Both the position numbers and the translations under genes were made by a program. A stretch of 64,000 nucleotides of DNA, taken from positions 1,116,001-1,180,000 of the forward strand of contig NZ_SNWA01000002.1 of NCBI RefSeq assembly GCF_004361815.1. Reading direction: 5' to 3'. Source of the stretch: Paraburkholderia sp. BL10I2N1. Its GTDB lineage: Bacteria; Pseudomonadota; Gammaproteobacteria; Burkholderiales; Burkholderiaceae. This document shows, in pieces, positions 17,927 through 27,489 of the stretch; within the stretch, counting starts at the first letter, position 1, and every line of letters starts with the position of its first letter. The notes under the pieces are model-generated. The model was not told the DNA's origin, searched no databases, and saw only the letters and a list, made by a program, of their open reading frames with translations.

Positions 17927-18571
17927 GCGTCACGGCGATCAAAAACGACTTCGGTTGCTTGCCACCACAGAAGAAGGAAGATGATGTGGAGTTCAGCAAT
18001 TAATGTCGCGGTTTGACAACCAATTCGTGTCGTTTTTCACGGGTCGAACCGCCCGATTTCGCACCCGTCCGCTCCATGTCCAACCAATTCGTGTCGCCTT
18101 GATAGGCAGACACTTAAATTCTCGACGGTCTGTCCCTTTACGCGGCAAGGCAATGTCAATTCACTACGGCAAGGACTTCGGTGGCAGTTGGCCCAACTCT
18201 ATACCACCGTCGCGCCAATATCTTCGCTCCGATCGAGCGCACGCAGTCTCAACTGCATCTACCAGAGCGCTCATTCCCTGCTTTCGCTCGCGGACTATTA
18301 TCGGTCAAAGGTGTTGTGCATCAGGCGTGAACTGACGGGCAAGTCGTCGGCCATTGCCGACTTTCAGTTCTCGCCCTGCATCGGGCAGCTTCGGGTCGAC
18401 TTCCTGCCGTTAGAGCCGTTAGAGCGGGGCAATCTCAAGCGTGGCGCTTACTGCCAGCGAATGCGTACTACCGACCCCCATGTTCAGGTCGAAACTATGC
18501 GCACGTGCCATCAGGTTGACGGCGGCGGCCTAGATTCGGTGGGGATTCAGGTCGGCACCGTCTGCACATAG
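17927..18571. other. Gene-poor stretch with a 16-bp direct repeat
   Basis: No recognisable gene. Two exact copies of CAACCAATTCGTGTCG lie at 18017-18032 and 18081-18096, 64 bases apart. Closely spaced repeats of this kind are found at the ends of IS21-type elements, so this may be an end remnant, but no transposase is present here. The stretch borders the left side of the recombinase trio. Confidence 0.4.
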
Positions 18572-19473
18572 TTACAGCGTGCTCAGGAACCGCATGAGTG
18601 AGTCTGGCGCGCGGAACCGACGCATGGTGGTCTCGGGCGGTTCCAGTCGTGCAAGTGCTTTCTCTTTCATTGCGAGGTCAGCCTCGACGTAACGGTGAGT
18701 GGTGGTAGTGCTCTCGTGACCAAGCCAAAGCGCGATGACGTTAAACGGCACGCCCGACTGCAGCAGATGCATTGCCACGGTGTGGCGAACCGTGTGAGGC
18801 GAAACGTGCTTCTTCAGCAGGCTGGGCTCCTGAGCGGATGCCCGGGCGACAGCGAGTGCCAGACGCTGTGCGACGTTAGACCTGGACATCGCCTGCCCGT
18901 CACGATTGGGCAGTAAGGCGGCCCCGTCACGGAGTCCGGGATTCAGACGTAGCCATGCGCGAATTTCTTGCCCCGTGGTCTTCCACAACGGCACCGATCG
19001 CTGCTTGCGACCCTTGCCGCGTAAATGGACGCAGGCAGCACTGTCGAGGACGACATCGCTCACACGCACGCCGATGATTTCCGACACCCGTGCGCCTGTG
19101 TTGTAAAGCAACGCCAGCAGCAAGTGGTCGCGTTGCGAGGTCCAGGTCGCACCTGTTTGCCTCAGCACCGCAACCATCTCCTCTCGCGTCAGGAACTGCG
19201 CTCGTGCTCCAGATGGTCCAGGAACGCCAGAATTATCTCTGGCTGGATGTCGGTCAGCCGTAAGGTGGTCGGCGCCTTACCCAGCTTGCGACTGGCAAAG
19301 TCCAGGAACAGCATCAGCGCATCGCGGTAGCAGGCCACCGTACGCGGACTGACCGCACGCTGGACAACAAGATATTCGGTGAAGAACGTCTGGACCAGCG
19401 CTGCAAACGACGGTGATTTCGGTGCGGCGGCATTACGCATCTGGAGCCTCCGTCTGTAAACTGAATGACGCAA
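18572..19473 (-). pseudogene. Third RIT tyrosine recombinase, internal deletion and frame change
   Basis: The N-terminal core-binding part (about 83 residues from MRNAAAPKS to FLDHLEHERSS) ends at a stop at 19189-19191. The catalytic part resumes in another frame (FLTREEMVAVLRQTG onward) and contains the Arg (GARVSEI), HTVRH and GHESTTTTHRY active-site blocks. Compared with the normal spacing in this family, roughly 35-40 residues are missing between the two parts, so the lesion is a deletion of about 110 bases that also shifts the frame. The upstream start overlaps the middle recombinase by 41 bases. Confidence 0.78.
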
Positions 19474-20428
19474 AGCGCTGTGCAGCCAACGACATCAGCT
19501 CGGGCACTGCCGAGAGGTACCAGTAGGTGTTGGTAACCATGGCGTGTCCGACGTAGGTCGATAGCGACAACATCGACTGATCGATGTCGATGCCCTGTGC
19601 TTGCCACAGCACGATGCGGCGCACGATGAAGGTGTGCCTCAGGTCGTGGATGCGCGGGGCATGGTGAGTACCGCGATTGCGCCAGCCCAATTGCTTGCGC
19701 AGGGCCGCGAAGACGCGTTCCACGTGGTGCGTGTTCAGTGGCAATCCACGTCGTTGCCCACGCGTGCCGACGAAGAACGGAGCATCGTCCTGCGCTGACG
19801 CACCGGCGAGATCGCGCATCCAGCGATAGCGACGCAACGCTTCAACTGTGCTCGGGTGCATGGGTACCTGACGAGACTTGGCGAACTTGGTCCGCTCGAC
19901 GGTGAGCATGCCGCGTCTCAGATCAACATCGTAGTTGCGCAGAGCCAGCGCTTCCGAGATCCGTAGGCCAGTACTGGCAAGCAGACCGAACAGCGTTTCG
20001 TAGACGACGCCCCGCAAGCCTGGAGCCGGTCCCAGTCGCCGCGCGGCGGCCAGCAAATCAACGATCTCGCGTTCGTTGTAGATGTGTGGAGCCTGCCGTT
20101 CCGGCAGCCGACCGAAGATCGCCTCGTCGGGCACTTCGGTGCGTGGCTCGAACTGCTGCAGCCAACGCGTGAAGGAGCGCAACCGCTTCAGCCGGCGCGC
20201 CCACGTGCGCGGATCTTCGCTGGCGTGGCTATCGCGTCGAGCCCAGTCGGTCATGACTTCCTCGTTCAATGCTCCGCGGTGATCGACGGCCTGTACATGA
20301 CGCGCGAAGCTGCGTAGGGCATAGCCTTCACTGCGCAAGGCGAAGCCCAATCGGCGACGCTCAGTCAGATAGTGCTCAACGAATCGTTGCAGGGAGGTGC
20401 TGGTGCTCATGCTGCGCTCCCCGGCCAC
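19433..20428 (-). CDS. Second RIT tyrosine recombinase (intact)
   Basis: A 331-residue tyrosine recombinase with an N-terminal SAM-like core-binding domain and a catalytic domain. Visible catalytic residues are Arg in STGLRISEAL, Lys in FAKSRQVP, HDLRH, and the terminal GHAMVTNTYWY with the nucleophilic Tyr. It overlaps the first recombinase by 22 bases and the third by 41, so translation is probably coupled. It is the only member of the trio without a visible defect. Confidence 0.88.
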   Translation of the reverse strand: MAGERSMSTSTSLQRFVEHYLTERRRLGFALRSEGYALRSFARHVQAVDHRGALNEEVMTDWARRDSHASEDPRTWARRLKRLRSFTRWLQQFEPRTEVPDEAIFGRLPERQAPHIYNEREIVDLLAAARRLGPAPGLRGVVYETLFGLLASTGLRISEALALRNYDVDLRRGMLTVERTKFAKSRQVPMHPSTVEALRRYRWMRDLAGASAQDDAPFFVGTRGQRRGLPLNTHHVERVFAALRKQLGWRNRGTHHAPRIHDLRHTFIVRRIVLWQAQGIDIDQSMLSLSTYVGHAMVTNTYWYLSAVPELMSLAAQRFASFSLQTEAPDA

Positions 20429-21659
20429 GGCAAGGCCACCTCGACAAGCTTCCGGCTGTCGAGTTTGGCGTAAATCAACGTGGTATTCAGGGAGCGGTGG
20501 CGCAGAACATCGGCCACCTCCTTGAGGGAGGAGCCGCTTGCCAATAGACGATTGGCCATCGTGTGTCGCAGCAGGTGCGATCGCGTGTAGGGCAAGCCCG
20601 CGCGCGCAAAGGTCTGACGGATGGCCTTGCGGACGCAGTCGGGGCCGACGGGCTGATCGCGTGGTGCCACGTGGCGGACGAAGACCGCGCGGTTACATGT
20701 CTTCGGACGTTCGTACTTCAGGTACGCCGCGATGGCCTTGCCGGTCGTTGCCGGCAAGGGCAGTACATCATCGCGGCGGCCCTTGGTATGACGCAGCGTG
20801 AGCGTTCCGGCGCGCCAGTCAATGTCTTCGAGGCTGAGCCGGGCAATCTCACCACTGCGAAGCCCGAGATCCAGGGCGCAGCGCACGATAGCGTCGGCGC
20901 GCCGCAGCGAGCGTCCCGGTTTGCCAAGCGAGGCGACCAGTTGCTCGACTTCCTCGGCGGTCAGTGCCTGCGGAAGTGATGCTAACTGCCAGTTGGCTGG
21001 ATACGAAAGCGCGCCGATCAGTCCGTGCACCACGTCACCAAGCGACGCGCGATATCGAAAGTACCCGCGCAATGCTGCGACCACCGTACCGGCGTTCGCC
21101 GGCTTGCTGTATAGCCTGGACTGTTTCGCGAAGAAGCGCCGGACATGATCGGGTTTGACTGCCGTGATGTCGATGGCGCCGTCGCCGAAGCGCGAAGCCA
21201 GCAGTCGCCCCACGATTCGCAAACCCGTGCTCCGGGTCTTGGGCGCCAGACCACGCACATGGCCCATGTACTCGTCGTAACGGAGCAGTTCCTCATCAAC
21301 CGGAGTTCTGTGCAACCTCGGCGGGTTCACAACACCTTGGGCGCGCAACACAATCAGCAGATGGCCCAAGGCAGCGCTCAGATTGCGTCGATCGCGCTGA
21401 ACCGGACCTGTGCACCTGCATCGAGGAAGATGATCGTCGAGGAACTCCGCAACAACAGCCTCATCAATCTGCGCAACGCGCAGACGGTGACCGTGCAGCC
21501 ATTGACCAAAGTGGGCACGCTGCCCAAGCAGTTGGTGAACGTGGTCGTAGCGTGGCCGCGCTCGGTCAGGTACCGCTTGAATGCATCAATGTGCGGAGCA
21601 AGCGGTCCGTTGGCGAGCCAGTCGAAACCGGTGAGTTGAAGCGATCGGGTGTTCGCCAT
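20407..21659 (-). pseudogene. First RIT tyrosine recombinase, frameshifted near the N-terminus
   Basis: The N-terminus (MANTRSLQLTGFDWLANG) starts at 21659 and runs to about 21518. The rest is in another frame from about 21511 (HFGQWLHGH) through the catalytic blocks LGLRSGEIARL, HTKGRRDDVL, HLLRHTMANRLL and HRSLNTTLIYAK. Adding one G to the GTGCCCAC stretch at 21511-21518 would restore a single recombinase of about 417 residues. The remaining in-frame part (from about 21369) still holds all catalytic residues. Confidence 0.78.
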
Positions 21660-21935
21660 GGCAGTCTCCTAAAGCGAGACCACCACTTCAATCCGCAGCG
21701 GAAACTATGTCCAGACCTACGCCGATCAACCTCGACAGAAGCCGCGATCGCCAACCAAAAAAATCTCTGCTCTATGTAAACCTCTGCATAGCGACCCGAA
21801 GCAGTCTTCCCTGCTTACGTCGGGATGCGGCGGTTTCCGGGGTGAAGCCGTCATTCGACCGCTCGCTTCAGCTGGCAAGTCCTCCCGCACGATCATCGAG
21901 CACGGCCGCCGGCATACTCCAATAGTCGATAAGGC

Positions 21936-22895
21936 TCACGACGCCCGCACCTCACGGACCCCCTTACCTATCCGCCGCCGCAGCAGCGTGCGCAGCGTCA
22001 CGCCGTCCGCGTAACCGACCTGCTCGGCGATGCGATCCACGCTAAGCTTGCTCGTTTTCAGCAGATGGACGGCGCGCTCGACCCGCAGATCCTGAATGTA
22101 CTCGACGGGCGTTTTACCGAGCACCTCGTTTAGACGTCGTGTCAACGTTCGCTTGCTGGTCGCCAATTCTTCGGCGGCGTCGTCGAGCGCGATGGCCGTG
22201 TCGAGGTGTTCGCGCACCCAGCGGTCGAAACGCTCGACGAGCGGGTCCGAATGGGCCAGGTGATCGGAGATCGCAAAGGCAGACTGCGACGGCCGCGAAT
22301 CGAATACGAGGTACTTGCCCACGAGCGCCGCAAGCTCCGGGCTGTTGTTGCGGATCAACCAGAGCGCAAGGTCGAGATGGCTCAGGGCCGCTCCTGCAGT
22401 TACCGTGCTGCCGCTGGGCACGACAATGCGATGGGCGTCCAGGTGCACTCGAGGGTAACGCTGCCGGAACATCGGGGAAAGCCACCAGGTGGTCGTGGCT
22501 TCGCGCCCATCGAGCAAGCCGCTTTCGGCCAGCACAAAGGTGCCCGTACAAGCGGCTCCGATACGGGCGCCGGCACTGTGCCACGAGCGCAATGCACCGA
22601 GCGCATCGACCACGTCCGCCCGGCCGAGCGAAGGCACGAGCAGCTCCGTCGTCGTCCTGTTGAGCGCCGGTACGACGACCCAGTCCGGGACCAGGGCGTC
22701 TGATGTGTCGCGGACGGGAACCTGCAACCCAAGCGCGGTGCGCACCTCTGGCCGCATCCCCACAACGGTGATTTCGAAGCCCGGTGTGGCCATCCCCGTC
22801 GCGCGCGCAAGTTCGTTGGCCGTCGTCAACGCATCGAGCACGGTGGTGAGGCCGGTGTCGAACACCCCCTCGAGCGCCAGGACAAAAATCCGCAT
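21936..22895 (-). CDS. GlxA-family transcriptional regulator (DJ-1/PfpI plus AraC HTH)
   Basis: A 319-residue protein. ATG 22895 starts the DJ-1/PfpI-like domain (RIFVLALEGVFDTGLTTVLD). Its nucleophile-elbow position reads AACTGTFVLAESGLLDG, with Cys retained. Residues about 220-319 hold two AraC-type helix-turn-helices (LATSKRTLTRRLNEVLG and VDRIAEQVGYADGVTLRTLLRRRIG). The frame is open far upstream, but only this start fits the family. It diverges from a small monooxygenase-like gene and an exported hydrolase, which it probably controls. Confidence 0.88.
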   Translation of the reverse strand: MRIFVLALEGVFDTGLTTVLDALTTANELARATGMATPGFEITVVGMRPEVRTALGLQVPVRDTSDALVPDWVVVPALNRTTTELLVPSLGRADVVDALGALRSWHSAGARIGAACTGTFVLAESGLLDGREATTTWWLSPMFRQRYPRVHLDAHRIVVPSGSTVTAGAALSHLDLALWLIRNNSPELAALVGKYLVFDSRPSQSAFAISDHLAHSDPLVERFDRWVREHLDTAIALDDAAEELATSKRTLTRRLNEVLGKTPVEYIQDLRVERAVHLLKTSKLSVDRIAEQVGYADGVTLRTLLRRRIGKGVREVRAS

Positions 22896-23004
22896 GGCAG
22901 GATCGATACCAAAATTGTCGATTGCGACAGTATCTCCAAGGGCACTCTGTTTGTAAAGTCTGGACCAACGCGTGAACCCGTCGCGCGCAAACTGGAGAGC
23001 AAAG

Positions 23005-23310
23005 ATGATCAAGAAAGCACTATTCGTCCGACTTGAAGCCAAGCCGGGAAAGGAGCAGGCGGTAGCAGACTTCCTCGACGCCGGCCTGGAAATGACGAAT
23101 CGCGAGACGACCACACCGATCTGGTTCGCCCTCAGGCTGTCGCCGACGACGTTCGGCGTCTTCGACGCCTTTGCGCGTGAAGAGGACCGCCAGGCACACC
23201 TGCACGGAAGTATGGCTGGTGCCCTGATGGCGCGGGTCGACGAGATGCTTGCCAGCCCGCCGTCGGTCGAGCCGATCGAAGTGCTGGCGATGAAGAACAC
23301 GCTGGCCTGA
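23005..23310 (+). CDS. Antibiotic-biosynthesis-monooxygenase (ABM) fold protein
   Basis: A 101-residue protein with GGAG a few bases upstream of ATG 23005. The sequence (FVRLEAKPGKEQAVADFLDAG, then FGVFDAFAREEDRQAHLHG) matches the dimeric ferredoxin-like ABM fold. No cofactor site is required in this family, so the reaction cannot be told. It lies 110 bases from the divergent GlxA-type regulator and 88 bases before an exported hydrolase. Confidence 0.75.
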   Translation: MIKKALFVRLEAKPGKEQAVADFLDAGLEMTNRETTTPIWFALRLSPTTFGVFDAFAREEDRQAHLHGSMAGALMARVDEMLASPPSVEPIEVLAMKNTLA

Positions 23311-23398
23311 GCCCTGTTCGCGATCACCGATCGATACTCGCCCGTCACGCGCGATGGCGCGAAACGACGGGCACATGGAAACAATTCTGGAGAGTAAA

Positions 23399-24157
23399 AT
23401 GTTTGCACTGCGAAAGAAACTGGCCATTACCGCCCTGATTGCCCTGGGCGCCACGATGGCGCACGCCGAGGCAAAGGCGGCTACGAAAGATGTGGTCATT
23501 GTCCACGGCGCACTGGTGGATGGCTCCGGCTGGCGGGCCGTCCACGACATCCTGGTCAAGGATGGCTATCATGTGACGATCGTGCAAGAGCCGCTCACGG
23601 GCCTTGCCGAGGATGTCGATGCCGCCAGGCGCGTCATTGATCAGCAACAGGGCCCGGTGGTGCTGGTCGGTCACAGCTACGGCGGCTCCGTGATCACGGA
23701 GGCAGGTGCGGACCCGAAGGTCGGCTCGCTCGTCTATGTGGCCGCACTGCAACCCGACGCTGGCGAAGCCAGCGGTCAGCTGTTGCAGAAATTCGCCGCG
23801 CCCAACGATGCGATGCGAGCGACGCCGGACAAGTATTTCTTCCTCCCGCCGGCGAAATTCCGTGAGAACTTTGCAGCGGACGTCTCGCCCCCGGAGGCGC
23901 AATTCCTGGCGGATTCGCAGGATCAACTCGCTGAGAAAGCGTTGGGCGCACCCGTCTCTGTGGCGGCATGGCGAACCAAGCCCAGCTACGCCATCCTGAC
24001 CACCCAGGATCATATGGTGAGCCCGCAGCTTCAGCGCTGGATGTATCAACGCTCGGGTGCCAAGGTGACAGAGGTGAGCGCAAGCCACGCTGTCTTTATC
24101 TCTCAGCCGGCCGCGGTCGCGCGAGTGATCGAGGTTGCCGCGAAGTCGACGAACTGA
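23399..24157 (+). CDS. Exported alpha/beta-hydrolase
   Basis: A 252-residue protein. ATG 23399 has GGAG upstream and starts a signal peptide (about residues 1-22, ending GATMAHA). The hydrolase fold is clear: VVIVHGALVDGSGW (oxyanion region), GHSYGGS nucleophile elbow, TTQDHMVSPQ (acid) and SASHAVFIS (His). The closest remembered families are the RsbQ/MhpC-like small esterases. It sits with the ABM-fold gene under a GlxA-type regulator, which suggests response to a small exogenous compound. Confidence 0.85.
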   Translation: MFALRKKLAITALIALGATMAHAEAKAATKDVVIVHGALVDGSGWRAVHDILVKDGYHVTIVQEPLTGLAEDVDAARRVIDQQQGPVVLVGHSYGGSVITEAGADPKVGSLVYVAALQPDAGEASGQLLQKFAAPNDAMRATPDKYFFLPPAKFRENFAADVSPPEAQFLADSQDQLAEKALGAPVSVAAWRTKPSYAILTTQDHMVSPQLQRWMYQRSGAKVTEVSASHAVFISQPAAVARVIEVAAKSTN

Positions 24158-24327
24158 CCGGTAATCGTCTCGATGGGTCACCTGTCGGCTTGGCGCCGAC
24201 GGGCGACACCGTCGCCAGTCGGGCCGCCCCCATCGCAGATATCCACGTTGGTTGTCAAATCACGGCAATCGCGGGTGTATGCCACTCAGCTCGGGACATA
24301 ACCATAACCTTCACGGATGTTGCCACC

Positions 24328-26052
24328 ATGCTACTACTGATCCTTGCCTACCTCGGCGGTGCACTGACCATCCTCAGTCCGTGCATCCTGCCGGTGCTGC
24401 CGTTCGTATTTTCGCGGGCCGACCGCCCGTTCGCACGCAATGGACTGCCGATGCTGGCGGGCATGGCGCTGACCTTCGCCGTGGTCGCCACGCTGGCCGC
24501 CGTCGGCGGCGGCTGGGCCGTGCGCGCAAACCAGTACGGCCGCTTCGTCGCCTTGGCCGTGCTCGCCGTGCTTGGCCTGACCTTGCTCTCGGAGCGCGTC
24601 GCCGAATGGATCACCCGTCCGTTCGTCGCGCTTGGCAACAAGCTCACCGAGCACACCGGGAGCCAGGATGATTCGGTGCTCTCGGCGGCTGGGCTGGGCG
24701 TGGCCACGGGGCTGCTGTGGGCGCCCTGCGCAGGCCCGATCCTGGGCCTGCTGCTCACGGGTGCGGCCCTAAACGGCGCCAGCGTACAGACAACGTTGTT
24801 GCTGCTCACCTACGCGGCGGGCGCGGCGACATCGCTCGCGCTGGCGCTGCTGATTGGCGGACGCGTCTTCGCCTTGATGAAACGCTCGCTGGGCGCGGGC
24901 GAATGGGTGCGCCGCGCCCTGGGCGTGCTGGTGCTGGCAGGTGTGGCCGCCATCGCGCAGGGCCTGGATACCGGACTGCTGACACGTGTGTCGCTGGCCA
25001 GCACGGGCGGCATCGAACAGAAGCTGATCGACGCGGTGCGTCCTTCGCCTCTCGTGCGGCTCGCTGTGAAGGCCGGCGACACGCTGCCGGTGGAAGGCGA
25101 TCTGCCCGCGCTCGATGGCGCCACCCAGTGGCTCAACAGCCCGCCGCTCACGGCGCAGTCGCTGCGCGGCAAGGTGGTGCTGGTCGATTTCTGGACCTAC
25201 TCCTGCATCAACTGCATCCGCTCGCTGCCCTACGTGCGGGGCTGGGCTGACAAGTACAAGGATTACGGACTGGTGGTGATCGGCGTGCACGCGCCCGAGT
25301 TCGCGTTCGAGAAGGATCCGGGCAACGTCGCCCACGCCGTGAAGGACCTGGGCCTAGACTACCCGGTCGCACTCGACAACGGTTACACCATCTGGAAGGC
25401 CTTCAGCAACGAGTACTGGCCTGCGCATTACTTCATTGATCCGCAGGGGCATATTCGTCACCACCACTTTGGCGAAGGCGACTACAAGCAAAACGAGGAC
25501 GTGATCCGCCGACTGCTCGCCGAGGCCGGCCGGAAGGACCTGCCTGGCGGCTACGTGCAACCGAACGTACAGGGCGCGCAGGCCGCCGCCGGCTCAGGCG
25601 ATTCCAATCGTTCGCCGGAAACCTACGTCGGCTACGCACACGCGCAGAACTTCGCCGGCGGCCAGATGGCGCAGGACGCGACCTCGACGTATCATGCGCC
25701 CCCGACACTGATCGCCAACCAGTGGGCGCTCGACGGGCGCTGGTCGGTGGGCGACGAAAATGCGCGGCTCGACAGCCCCAACGGACGTATCGTCTATCGC
25801 TTCCGTGGCCGCGACCTGCACCTGGTGCTGGGGCCCGGTCGCGACGGCAAGCCCGTGCGCTTTCGCGTGCTGATCGACGGCAAGGCGCCGGGCGCCGACC
25901 GCGGCACGGACATTGATGCGGATGGCAACGGCACGGTCACCGGGCAGCGCCTCTATCAGCTCGTGCGGCAGGCCAATGGTAGCGGCGAACGCACCTTCGA
26001 AATCACGTTTCTCGACCCTGGCGTGCTGGCTTACGCGTTTACGTTCGGCTGA
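24328..26052 (+). CDS. dipZ: DipZ-type thiol-disulfide protein (CcdA + thioredoxin + C-terminal carbohydrate-like domain)
   Basis: A 574-residue protein. ATG 24328 starts the CcdA-like membrane domain (about residues 1-235) with the redox cysteines in SPCILPVLPF and LLWAPCAGPILG. A periplasmic TlpA-like domain follows, with WTYSCINC (C293 and C296) and a conserved DPQGHIRHHHFGEG. The last 150 residues (from about 420) form the beta-sandwich seen only in DipZ proteins. The protein moves electrons from cytoplasmic thioredoxin across the membrane to periplasmic disulfides. It stands alone, 170 bases after the hydrolase gene. Frame upstream of 24328 is open but does not match the family. Confidence 0.87.
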   Translation: MLLLILAYLGGALTILSPCILPVLPFVFSRADRPFARNGLPMLAGMALTFAVVATLAAVGGGWAVRANQYGRFVALAVLAVLGLTLLSERVAEWITRPFVALGNKLTEHTGSQDDSVLSAAGLGVATGLLWAPCAGPILGLLLTGAALNGASVQTTLLLLTYAAGAATSLALALLIGGRVFALMKRSLGAGEWVRRALGVLVLAGVAAIAQGLDTGLLTRVSLASTGGIEQKLIDAVRPSPLVRLAVKAGDTLPVEGDLPALDGATQWLNSPPLTAQSLRGKVVLVDFWTYSCINCIRSLPYVRGWADKYKDYGLVVIGVHAPEFAFEKDPGNVAHAVKDLGLDYPVALDNGYTIWKAFSNEYWPAHYFIDPQGHIRHHHFGEGDYKQNEDVIRRLLAEAGRKDLPGGYVQPNVQGAQAAAGSGDSNRSPETYVGYAHAQNFAGGQMAQDATSTYHAPPTLIANQWALDGRWSVGDENARLDSPNGRIVYRFRGRDLHLVLGPGRDGKPVRFRVLIDGKAPGADRGTDIDADGNGTVTGQRLYQLVRQANGSGERTFEITFLDPGVLAYAFTFG

Positions 26053-26391
26053 GTCCCACCTTTGGCGCGAGAAGAGCCTCATGTCCCGCCTTAACACTAT
26101 AATCGCCTCCCCAAAGGCGGACACATCGCCGCCTGAAAGCAGCGACAAGCGTTCTTGGACGAGGTTCGCGCGAGCTTCCGTTCGCTGCGCTGATATCAAA
26201 CGTGCGGACGACGCCGTGCGACCGGCGTTCAGTGCGGGTATCGCGCCGTGTCGGTTTTTAGATATATTTTCGGGTGCCGCCATCCTCCCCAAGAGCACCA
26301 AGAGCAGGGAAGAGTGTCCGCACTGTCACTCACCGTCGCCCGCAAGGCGTCCCCGAATCACTGATTTCGACGGTCAACCAAGGAGTATGGA
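26053..26391. other. Intergenic stretch
   Basis: About 340 bases with no recognisable gene. AGGAG at 26381-26385 serves the following MAPEG remnant. Confidence 0.4.
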
Positions 26392-26578
26392 ATGAACAGC
26401 ATCGCACTAGCCTGCACCGGTGTCCTCGGTTTGCTTCTGTTCGTACTTGGACTCACCATCACGATCGTGCGCTCTCGCGTCGGGCTGCTGAGCGGCTACG
26501 CACCTGAACCTGACCGGCTGCTAACCAAACTGGTTCGCGCTCACGGCAATACCGCCGAGTACGCGCCGTTCTTTGCGG
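26392..26578 (+). pseudogene. MAPEG-family membrane protein, truncated 3' end
   Basis: The first 62 codons after a good ribosome site encode a MAPEG N-terminus: one membrane segment (LACTGVLGLLLFVLGLTITI) and the family block LVRAHGNTAEYAPFFAV. Intact members are about 130 residues with four membrane segments. After about 26578 the similarity stops and the reading frame runs antisense through a transposase fragment to a chance stop at 26673. The gene has lost more than half its length. Confidence 0.7.
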
Positions 26579-26961
26579 TGATCGGTGGTCTGCCCGGCGT
26601 GCCTTTGCCACTGATGCGCGTCCAATGGTCACGGAATCGCTTACGCTGCCATGCGATCACTGTTGCGGGCTGAACCAGGACGAGGACCTCGCACCACCTT
26701 GACCAGCGACGCGACAGCCAGGACCAGAAGATGCGGTCGGCTGGACGCAGACGTGGCCGGGAGCAGGACCGCTGGTAGACCATCATGGTGTCGCAATGCG
26801 ACGATCTGGAGCTGCAGCGACAGCCGTGAGCGGAACCACGTGGCCAGGAATGCAATCAACGCGCGGGCGACGGGTGGCATGATTCGAAATCCTCTGGGCG
26901 ACAACACGGCCAAGAATGCCAGAGTGAGGTAGATCGTCCAAACGTGCAACAGAATCACCAA
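26570..26961 (-). pseudogene. Fragment of an IS transposase/integrase (N-terminal part)
   Basis: On the minus strand, two frames together give the N-terminus of a common integrase-type transposase: PPVARALIAFLATWFRSRLS and LQIVALRH in one frame, then VYQRSCSRPRLRPADRIFW and VLVLVQPATVIAWQRKRFRD in another, ending KGTPGRPPITA at the MAPEG junction. The frame change lies near 26800 (about two bases lost). The catalytic DDE core is absent, so this is a dead remnant. Confidence 0.65.
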
Positions 26962-27266
26962 CTTCGAGTTTTCGGGAATGACAGGGTGACCGATTCACGG
27001 CCCTCAGATCACCGTCGATGTCTTCACCGGGAATTGCGATTGTGAATTGATGAGAGCGGTAGGCCTCGCTGCTTAGCGCAAGGCTTCCGATGAGTGCGCC
27101 GTTACGGTTGCTGCAAACAGCAGGCGCGAATGCTCACGCGCGGTCGGCGCGTGAGTGCGGTGAGTTGTAGTCGAGCGGCATGGCTACTGCTTTGACGCGT
27201 GTCAACGCGAGGGATCAAGTGGGCGTGGCATATCCTCGCGATAGCCCGAGGGACGGCATGCCCCGA
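26962..27266. other. Gene-poor stretch after the transposase fragment
   Basis: About 300 bases in which I see no gene, clear repeat or promoter. Confidence 0.35.
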
Positions 27267-27470
27267 TCAGTCGAAGTGGGTTACCGCAGCAGACGGACTG
27301 TGCCAGTCCATCCAGTCGTACGAGTCGCCGGGTTGGGCCCACGCCCAGTTCGCTGAAGAGGCGGGCCTGATCGCATCGACGACATCCTTCGACGTGGAAT
27401 CGATGTTTATGCAGTCGTTGATGCCCCACTCAATATCGGTATTCTGGAACGTGTTGCTATCGTGATTCAT
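27267..27470 (-). CDS. Small hypothetical protein downstream of TetR gene
   Basis: A 67-residue acidic protein (MNHDSNTFQNTDIEWGIND at the start, rich in Asp, Asn and Trp). ATG 27470 has GAGGTG 5 nt upstream and lies 19 bases after the TetR stop, so it is probably co-transcribed. I do not recognise the family. The good ribosome site and position support it being real; homologues in related genomes would settle it. Confidence 0.45.
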   Translation of the reverse strand: MNHDSNTFQNTDIEWGINDCINIDSTSKDVVDAIRPASSANWAWAQPGDSYDWMDWHSPSAAVTHFD

Positions 27471-27489
27471 TGCCACCTCGTTTAACGGT

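Larger units (their letters stand above)
18572..21659 (-). mobile_element. Recombinase-in-trio (RIT) element, decayed
   Basis: Three tyrosine recombinases in tandem overlap by 22 and 41 bases. This is the hallmark of RIT elements described in Cupriavidus and Burkholderia. The coordinates cover only the genes; I could not define the outer inverted repeats. The first and third genes carry lesions while the middle one is intact, so autonomous movement is unlikely. Confidence 0.82.

Noticed and set aside
18188..18571. Plus-strand frame of 127 codons next to the RIT element
   Set aside because: There is no recognisable protein pattern or ribosome site; more likely mobile-element debris.
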